A DNA stretch of 64,000 bases, from contig NZ_BHZC01000001.1 of the NCBI RefSeq assembly GCF_003865135.1, forward strand, positions 8,184,001 through 8,248,000, given 5' to 3'. Source of the DNA: Streptomyces chrestomyceticus JCM 4735. Its GTDB lineage: Bacteria; Actinomycetota; Actinomycetes; Streptomycetales; Streptomycetaceae. The notes beneath the pieces were generated by a model. That model was not told the origin of the DNA, ran no database searches, and saw only the letters and a program-made list of their open reading frames with translations. Shown here piece after piece: positions 58,212 to 64,000 of the stretch. The position numbers and the translations under genes were made by a program. Every line of letters starts with the position of its first letter. Within the stretch, counting starts at the first letter, position 1.

Positions 58212-58679
58212 TCAGGCACCGACGGCGACGGCCTCGCCGCCCGTCAGGCTGAGCAGTTCCGCGAACGTGGTGCGGAACATGGCGTGCGGTACCCCGCCGC
58301 CCGCCCACACCTGGTCGTGGTCGGCCAGCGCGGTGTCCACCAGGGTCCGCAGCGGCGCGGGATGGCCGACGGGGGCCACACCGCCGACTTGCTGGCCCGT
58401 GGCCTCCAGGACGAATTCCGGGGTGGCGCGGCGGACTTTGCGTACGCCGACGTGGGCCGCCGCCTTTTTCAGGTCCACCCGGTGGCCGCCGCTGGCCACG
58501 ATGAGCAGCGGTGCGCCGTCGGCCTCGAAGACCAGGCTGTTGGCGATGGCGCCGACCGGGCAGTCCAGCAGCTCCGCCGCGGCGGCCGCGGTGGGTGCCG
58601 GGGCGGGCAGTTCGGTGATGCCTCCCACGTGGCCGTGCGCGGTCAGGGTCGTACGGACGTGGTCCACCGCTGATGTCAC
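58212..58679 (-). CDS. YbaK/EbsC family prolyl-tRNA deacylase-like protein
   Basis: This 155-residue protein is a free-standing editing domain of the YbaK/ProX family, which hydrolyses mischarged Cys- or Ala-tRNA(Pro). It contains GAIANSLVFEADGAPLLIVA with the substrate-pocket region, then HRVDLKKAAAHVG and GQQVGGVAPVGHPAPLRTLVD. The GTG start follows TGGAG. It is convergent with the LysE gene. Confidence 0.9.
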   Translation of the reverse strand: MTSAVDHVRTTLTAHGHVGGITELPAPAPTAAAAAELLDCPVGAIANSLVFEADGAPLLIVASGGHRVDLKKAAAHVGVRKVRRATPEFVLEATGQQVGGVAPVGHPAPLRTLVDTALADHDQVWAGGGVPHAMFRTTFAELLSLTGGEAVAVGA

Positions 58680-58952
58680 AGGTACTCCAGGCGTACGGAT
58701 GGTCTGCTTCCCGGCGGCGAGCCGCCCCGACGGGACGCTACCCGCCGGTCGTACGCGGCGGCCAGCACCTCCCTGCCGCCGTGGCCGACGACGTCCGACA
58801 CCGTTCCTGCCCCCTCGGCAACTGCCGACTTGGCTACATCGCTGTACGTACCAATCTTTTTGCCAACTACCTGAACAACTGACGGTATTGCCGCGGAAAA
58901 CGCCCGATGGCCTCGCTATTGGTGACATACCACTCAGAGGGGAACATTCACC

Positions 58953-59567
58953 TTGGGGGAACCCGTGTTCAGAACGCAGCGCGCGCGTCGCCGTACCCGT
59001 CTGGCGCTGGCCGCGGCCGCCACAGCCGTCGCCACCTTCTTGCCGGTGGCCGCCGCCACGGCCGCTCCGGCCGGCGCGCCCGTCACCGCACCCGCGGCGC
59101 GGGCGGGCGAGCTGCCCGCCTCCGAACGGCCCGCCCTGTACCCCCGGGACCAGTCCGGTGTGCTGTGGCAGTACGAGGGCACCGGCTACTCGGCCAGGCC
59201 GTTCAAGACCCCGGTGGAGGTCGGACCGGGCTGGACCTACCGGCAGGTCACCTCGCTCGCGGGGACGACCGCCGACGGCAAGGGCGATCTGGCGGCCGTC
59301 GACCGGGACGGGACGCTGTACTTCTACCAGGGCACCGGCAACCCCTCCTTCCCCTTCGCCCGGCGCGTCAAGGTCGGGGGCGGCTGGGACCGGTACGTCG
59401 GCATCGCGGGTGCCACCGACGCCAACCACGACGGCAAGAACGACCTGGTGGCCCGCGACCGCGAGGGCGTCCTGTGGTTCTACGCGGGCACGGGCGACCC
59501 GAACGCCCCCTTCGCGCCCCCGGTGCGTGTGGGCGGCGGCTGGAACGCGTACACGATGCTCTTCTAA
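58953..59567 (+). CDS. Secreted FG-GAP/VCBS repeat protein
   Basis: This 204-residue exported protein has a signal peptide (RARRRTRLALAAAATAVATF with cleavage after about ATAAPA) and three beta-propeller-type repeats: LYPRDQSGVLWQYEGTG, LAAVDRDGTLYFYQGTG and LVARDREGVLWFYAGTG. Such repeats are found in secreted proteins that bind calcium and surfaces; with only three blades it may pair with itself. The TTG start has AGAGGGGAA eight bases upstream; a GTG at 58965 is the alternative. Confidence 0.82.
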   Translation: MGEPVFRTQRARRRTRLALAAAATAVATFLPVAAATAAPAGAPVTAPAARAGELPASERPALYPRDQSGVLWQYEGTGYSARPFKTPVEVGPGWTYRQVTSLAGTTADGKGDLAAVDRDGTLYFYQGTGNPSFPFARRVKVGGGWDRYVGIAGATDANHDGKNDLVARDREGVLWFYAGTGDPNAPFAPPVRVGGGWNAYTMLF

Positions 59568-59643
59568 GCAGAGGTCCGGTCCTCGCCGCCACAGGAAGCG
59601 CGGACCATGAGGGTGGGGCCGCACCTGGAGGCGGTGCACGGGG

Positions 59644-59784
59644 GATTTCGCCGGGCACGGTGAGACCGCGGTCCCGTGCCCGCTCCACCAGGCCGATGGC
59701 CTCGCTGTCGGAGCGGACGAACAGGGCGGTTGCCTCCGCCTTCCGGCAGCGTCGCAGCACGACGTGGTAGGCGTCTATCCAGCC
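59644..59784 (-). pseudogene. LacI-family regulator remnant
   Basis: The minus-strand frame reads GWIDAYHVVLRRCRKAEATA then LFVRSDSEAIGLVERARDRG and LTVPGEI, which is the effector-domain segment of a LacI regulator, and loses similarity immediately after GEI, where AYDD should follow. No DNA-binding domain is present. I see no other feature in the gap 59568-59881. Confidence 0.6.
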
Positions 59785-59881
59785 CGCCGACCCGTAAGGC
59801 GGGACCTCGAATGACGGGCCTCCCGCCGTCGTTTCCGGCAGTCGGCAGCCGGCAGCCGGCCCCGCTGCCGGAGCCGATGCC

Positions 59882-60247
59882 TCAGCCGGTTTTGCAGCCC
59901 TGGTCGTCCGTACTGACGCCGTCCATTCTGCTGCCCCATGCCCAGTCGGCGGACCGGGAGTCGACCCAGATCCGCCGGGCGGAACACCGGCCGCCGGGGC
60001 CGTGGTCGATCGCGTACACGATCACACTGGAAGTGGCTTTGAAAGACCGAACACGGCCATGGAGCCGATCCGGTACCTCCGCGTAGCCCGACGGGCGGTA
60101 GCACCAGGACGTGCCCCGGTACTGGGGCTCCGCGTAGAAGCAGACTTTCCCGTCGCCTTGGATCGGTGACGACGGTGCCGCGACCGCGAACGGCGTGGAC
60201 AGGGCCGAAGCTGCGACGAAGGCTGACGCAGTGACGAGATGGCGCAT
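59882..60247 (-). CDS. Peptidase inhibitor family I36 protein
   Basis: This 121-residue exported protein has a signal peptide (RHLVTASAFVAASALSTPFA) and a crystallin-like I36 domain with CFYAEPQYRGTSWCYRPSGY and a third cysteine pair further on (GGRCSARRIWVDSRS; DDQGCKTG). It resembles Streptomyces metalloprotease inhibitors such as SMPI. The ATG has TGGAG upstream. It is divergent from the SDR gene. Confidence 0.85.
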   Translation of the reverse strand: MRHLVTASAFVAASALSTPFAVAAPSSPIQGDGKVCFYAEPQYRGTSWCYRPSGYAEVPDRLHGRVRSFKATSSVIVYAIDHGPGGRCSARRIWVDSRSADWAWGSRMDGVSTDDQGCKTG

Positions 60248-60441
60248 ACGCGTGCTCCAGGGTGGGCGATACAACCACGTCAGGATGCCAAGGGCGGTCG
60301 CCGGAAGCCGTGGACAACACTCGTAGAACGCATGTCGCAACGCCCCTCGGCCTCGCTTCGGGTGGAGTTGCGGCTGTGCGGAGGTGCGCGGGCGCGGAAA
60401 GCGATTGACGGTCCGGGGACGTTCGTGGACGATTCCGGTCC

Positions 60442-61245
60442 GTGACGACCCGTACCGACCATGACGAACGCGCCAGTCGGCAAGGCCCTCCGGCCGGCCG
60501 TCCACTCGCCTTGATCACCGGCGTGGGGCGCACCGTCGGTATCGGCGCGGGCATCGCCCGCCGGTTGGCCGCTTCCGGCTGGGACATCGCCTTCACCTAC
60601 TGGGACCCTTACGACGATCGTATGAGCTGGGGCAGGGAGCCCGGCGCAACCGAAGCGATCGGCCGGGCGCTCGCCGAAGAGGGCGCGGCCACCTTCGCGA
60701 TCGAAGCGGATCTCGCCGACCCTGACACCCCGGCACGCGTTTTCGACGAGGTCGGGCAGCGGATGGGCAACGTCACCGCGCTGGTGATGTGCCACTGCGA
60801 ATCCGTCGACTCCGGACTGCTCGACACCACCGTCGAGAGTTTCGACCGGCACTTCGCCGTCAACGCGCGCGCCACCTGGCTGCTCATCCGCGAGTACGGG
60901 CGCCGCTTCGCCGCGGAACGGGGAACCGGCCGGATCATCGGCCTCACCAGTGATCACACCGTCGGCAACCTGCCCTACGGGGCGAGCAAGGGAGCCCTGG
61001 ACCGCATCACCCTGGCCGCCGCTCACGAACTCGCCCATCTCGGGGTGACCGCCAACGTGATCAACCCGGGGCCGGTCGACACCGGCTGGATGTCCGGGGA
61101 AATCCGGGAGCACTGTGTCCGCAGTGCCCCGCTCGGTCGGTTGGGCACTCCGCAGGACACCGCGCACCTGGTGGACTTCCTGTGCTCCAGGGAGGGCGAG
61201 TGGATCAACGGGCAGTTGCTGATGAGCAACGGTGGCCTCGCATAG
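60442..61245 (+). CDS. SDR family oxidoreductase
   Basis: This 267-residue NAD(P)-dependent short-chain dehydrogenase has the cofactor loop ALITGVGRTVGIGAGIARRL (residues 23-42), an NxR-type NARATW segment, catalytic Ser in IIGLTSDHTVGN and the YxxxK pair in LPYGASKGALDRI, followed by VINPGPVDTGWM. The substrate is unknown. The GTG start has no clear ribosome site and may be leaderless. Confidence 0.9.
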   Translation: MTTRTDHDERASRQGPPAGRPLALITGVGRTVGIGAGIARRLAASGWDIAFTYWDPYDDRMSWGREPGATEAIGRALAEEGAATFAIEADLADPDTPARVFDEVGQRMGNVTALVMCHCESVDSGLLDTTVESFDRHFAVNARATWLLIREYGRRFAAERGTGRIIGLTSDHTVGNLPYGASKGALDRITLAAAHELAHLGVTANVINPGPVDTGWMSGEIREHCVRSAPLGRLGTPQDTAHLVDFLCSREGEWINGQLLMSNGGLA

Positions 61246-61379
61246 CCGTCGCTGTCAGCCGCTGCTCGGTGGCCGCGTCCGGAGCGGCGTTGATCGCGCT
61301 GTACACCGTCGCGCGACGCCGGTCTGACCGGCTGAACAGACCGGTGCCTTGCCGGGCGAGCTCAACTACCCTTCCTGGC

Positions 61380-61790
61380 ATGCCGGGTCTGCCACAGCAC
61401 CCCCATGTCGACACAGCGGTCCGCTACCACGAAGCCGTCGCCCAAGGGGCCGTGGGCGAGGAACTCGCCCGTTACTTCGACGAGCACGTGGTGCAGGAGG
61501 AGTTTCCCAACGCCCTGTTCCCCGACGGCGTCCGACGCGACCTGTCCGACGTACTGGAGAGCGCGGAGCGGGGCCGGGCACTGCTCAGCCACCAGCGGTT
61601 CGACGTACACAACGCGGTCGCGGCCGGTGACCAGGTAGCCGTGGAGGTGACATGGTCCGGAACCCTCGCCGTCCCGATGGGAACCCTGCCCGCCGGCCAT
61701 GTACTGCGAGCCCATATCGCGGTCTTCCTTGAGTTCCGGGACGGCAGGATCTGCGCCCAGCGGAACTACGACTGCTACGAGAGGTGGTAG
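61380..61790 (+). CDS. SnoaL/NTF2-like fold protein
   Basis: This 136-residue protein has the cone-shaped NTF2/SnoaL fold pattern: HVDTAVRYHEAVAQGAVGEE in the first helix, then FDVHNAVAAGDQVAVEVTWS and HIAVFLEFRDGRICAQRNYD. Members are cyclases, isomerases or of unknown function. TACCCT ends seven bases before the ATG, so it is probably leaderless. I chose this ATG because upstream sequence in the same frame runs into the SDR gene. Confidence 0.82.
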   Translation: MPGLPQHPHVDTAVRYHEAVAQGAVGEELARYFDEHVVQEEFPNALFPDGVRRDLSDVLESAERGRALLSHQRFDVHNAVAAGDQVAVEVTWSGTLAVPMGTLPAGHVLRAHIAVFLEFRDGRICAQRNYDCYERW

Positions 61791-61933
61791 TCGCTGACCT
61801 GGGACGAAGGGACGCGGGGCCGAAGCGGACCCCTGCGTGGTCCGTTCATGCCTTCAGTCAAGGCGACGATGGTGCCGGCCCTGATCCGTTTTTTGATATA
61901 CCGGCGATACGCGTCGGCTCATAGCATCCGGCC

Positions 61934-62621
<688 letters not shown>

Positions 62622-62629
<8 letters not shown>

Positions 62630-63731
62630 GCGGCAAGGGCTGAGCGTCCGTCTCAAGCTCACCCTCAGCTACGCCGGGTTCCTGGTGATCGCGGGCGCGT
62701 TGCTGCTCACCGCCGTGTGGGTGTTCCTTCTGCGCGGAAGGTCGCAGAGCCTGATCGTCACCGACCTGTCCGACTTCCTGCGCGTCTTCGACCCGAGCAA
62801 CTTCGGCCCGGTCGTCTTCGTCCCGGCGGGCATCCTGGTGCTGGCGTTCCTGCTGGTGTTCGGCCTCGTGGGCGGGTGGATCCTGGCCGGCCGGATGCTC
62901 GCCCCGCTGATTCGCATCACCGACGCCACGCGCAAGGTGGCGAACGGGCCGCTCTCCCACCGGATCCGCCTGCCGGGCCGCCGCGACGAGTTCCGCGAAC
63001 TCGCCGACTCCTTCGACACCATGCTCGCGCAGCTCGAAGCCCACGTCGCGGAACAGCAGCGGTTCGCGGCCAATGCCTCTCACGAACTGCGCACCCCGCT
63101 GGCGGTCACGCAGGCGCTCCTCGACGTGGCCCGCAGCGATCCGCACCGCGACACCGGCGAGCTCATCGAGCGCCTTCGCGCGGTCAACAGCCGAGCCATC
63201 GACCTCACGGAAGCATTGCTCCTGCTCAGCCGTGCCAACCAGCGGTCATTCACCAGGGAACACGTGGACCTGTCCCTCCTGGCGGAAGAAGCCACCGAAA
63301 CGCTGCTCCCCCTGGCGGAAAAGCATGATGTCACCGTCGAAACCTTCGGTGACACGAGCACCACCATCGGCTCACCGTCGCTCCTGCTGCAACTGACCAC
63401 GAACCTTCTGCACAATGCGATCGGCCACAACCTGCCCGAACGGGGCATCGTATGGGTGCATACCAGCGTCCGTGGCGACACGGTTGTGCTCACAGTCGAG
63501 AACACCGGCGAGAAGCTCAGCTCGCAGCTCGTCCCGACCCTCACCGAGCCATTCCGGCGCGGTACCGAACGCCTGCACACCGGCCACGCAGGTGTCGGCC
63601 TCGGCCTGGCGATCGTCAAGAGCATCACCCACGCACACGACGGAACCCTCGTCCTTACACCCCGTCCCGCCGGCGGGCTCCGTGTCACGGTGCGGCTGCC
63701 CGCCGCGTCAGCGCACGTGCGCCAGGTGTGA
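62622..63731 (+). CDS. Sensor histidine kinase, VanS-like
   Basis: This 369-residue kinase has two membrane segments (LTLSYAGFLVIAGALLLTAV and GILVLAFLLVFGLVGGWIL) around a short outer loop, a HAMP domain, HisKA with phospho-His in [20 protein letters not shown], and HATPase with TTNLLHNAIGHNLPE and HAGVGLGLAIVKSI. It pairs with the regulator just upstream. The GTG at 62622 overlaps the regulator stop and has GCGGAGC upstream; an ATG at 62604 would add six residues. The signal may be cell-wall stress. Confidence 0.9.
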
Positions 63732-63779
63732 CGCCAACGAGTCGCCCGGCCCGCCGCGTTCCGCCACCGACAGTCGGCC

Positions 63780-64000
63780 TCAGCTCCGACGGGACATGTA
63801 GACGTCGAATGCCTTGTAGAGCAGGCGGTTCAGCGGCAGGTCCCATTCGCCGAGATACTCCACGGCTTCACCGCCGGTGCCGGCCTTGAACTGGATCAGG
63901 CCCAGGTGCGGGTCGTTCCCGTCCACGGTGTCGGTGATGCCGCGCAGGTTGTAGACCGTACATCCGGCAGCCAGCGCGTCAGTGATCATCTTCCACTGCA
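63780..64000 (-). CDS. FemX/FemAB-type peptidoglycan aminoacyltransferase, C-terminal part
   Basis: The frame is open to the right edge, so only the last 73 or so residues are seen. YNLRGITDTVDGNDPHLGL and QFKAGTGGEAVEYLGEWDLP followed by LNRLLYKAFDVYMSRR are the conserved ending of Streptomyces FemX proteins, which add the first glycine to lipid II using glycyl-tRNA. It is convergent with the VanS-like gene; in S. coelicolor a FemX-type gene (vanK) is also in the vanRS region. Confidence 0.85.
   Translation of the reverse strand, partial: QWKMITDALAAGCTVYNLRGITDTVDGNDPHLGLIQFKAGTGGEAVEYLGEWDLPLNRLLYKAFDVYMSRRS

Overview
The window is a linear piece of a Streptomyces-type actinomycete chromosome. 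GC is about 72 percent, third codon positions are almost always G or C, GTG starts are common, several starts look leaderless, and the gene families are typical of the genus (DUF5999, AfsR/SARP regulator, multi-HAMP hybrid kinase, SpoIIE phosphatase, VanRS-like pair, MatB). I found no tRNA, rRNA, insertion sequence, prophage or CRISPR array.

Layout. 1-12 kb: 3' half of gcvP, a GCS2-type ligase, a CPBP protease, a PhzF protein, a broken class IV aminotransferase, MerR and PadR regulators and a Clp-N protein. 11-20 kb: three EamA transporters, one preceded by an 11-codon proline-rich leader peptide; a MocR regulator divergent from two flavin-binding proteins; GNAT and LysR genes. 20-29 kb: malonyl-CoA synthetase matB overlapping a fused carboxyltransferase, a Rieske lipoprotein, an S9 peptidase, and AraC and VOC genes. 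29-39 kb: a cobalamin regulon. One riboswitch precedes a BtuFCD-like importer. A second precedes five overlapping genes (GHMP kinase, PLP enzyme, ATP-grasp ligase, MFS exporter, methyltransferase) that look like a small-molecule pathway. 39-44 kb: two cytochromes P450, a fulvocin C-related Cys-rich protein, and a 23-codon Trp/Tyr-rich peptide gene directly after the second P450, closed by a strong hairpin. 44-57 kb: DUF6232 pair, SARP regulator, serine hydrolase, SpoIIE phosphatase and a hybrid histidine kinase with eight HAMP units. 57-64 kb: LysE exporter, YbaK, secreted proteins, SDR, SnoaL-like protein, a VanRS-like system and the end of a FemX-type gene.

Cross-cutting observation. At least five genes are each broken by what reads as one missing base, nearly always in a short G/C run (near 7.94, 31.30, 33.33, 53.23 and 58.08 kb; possibly also 13.7 kb). 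Adding one base restores a normal family protein each time. Consensus errors in the assembly are more likely than five independent mutations, so these genes should be treated as probably intact in the organism.

The two best candidates for undescribed biology are the P450 plus short peptide pair (a possible ribosomally made, P450-crosslinked peptide) and the cobalamin-repressed five-gene pathway beside the corrinoid importer.
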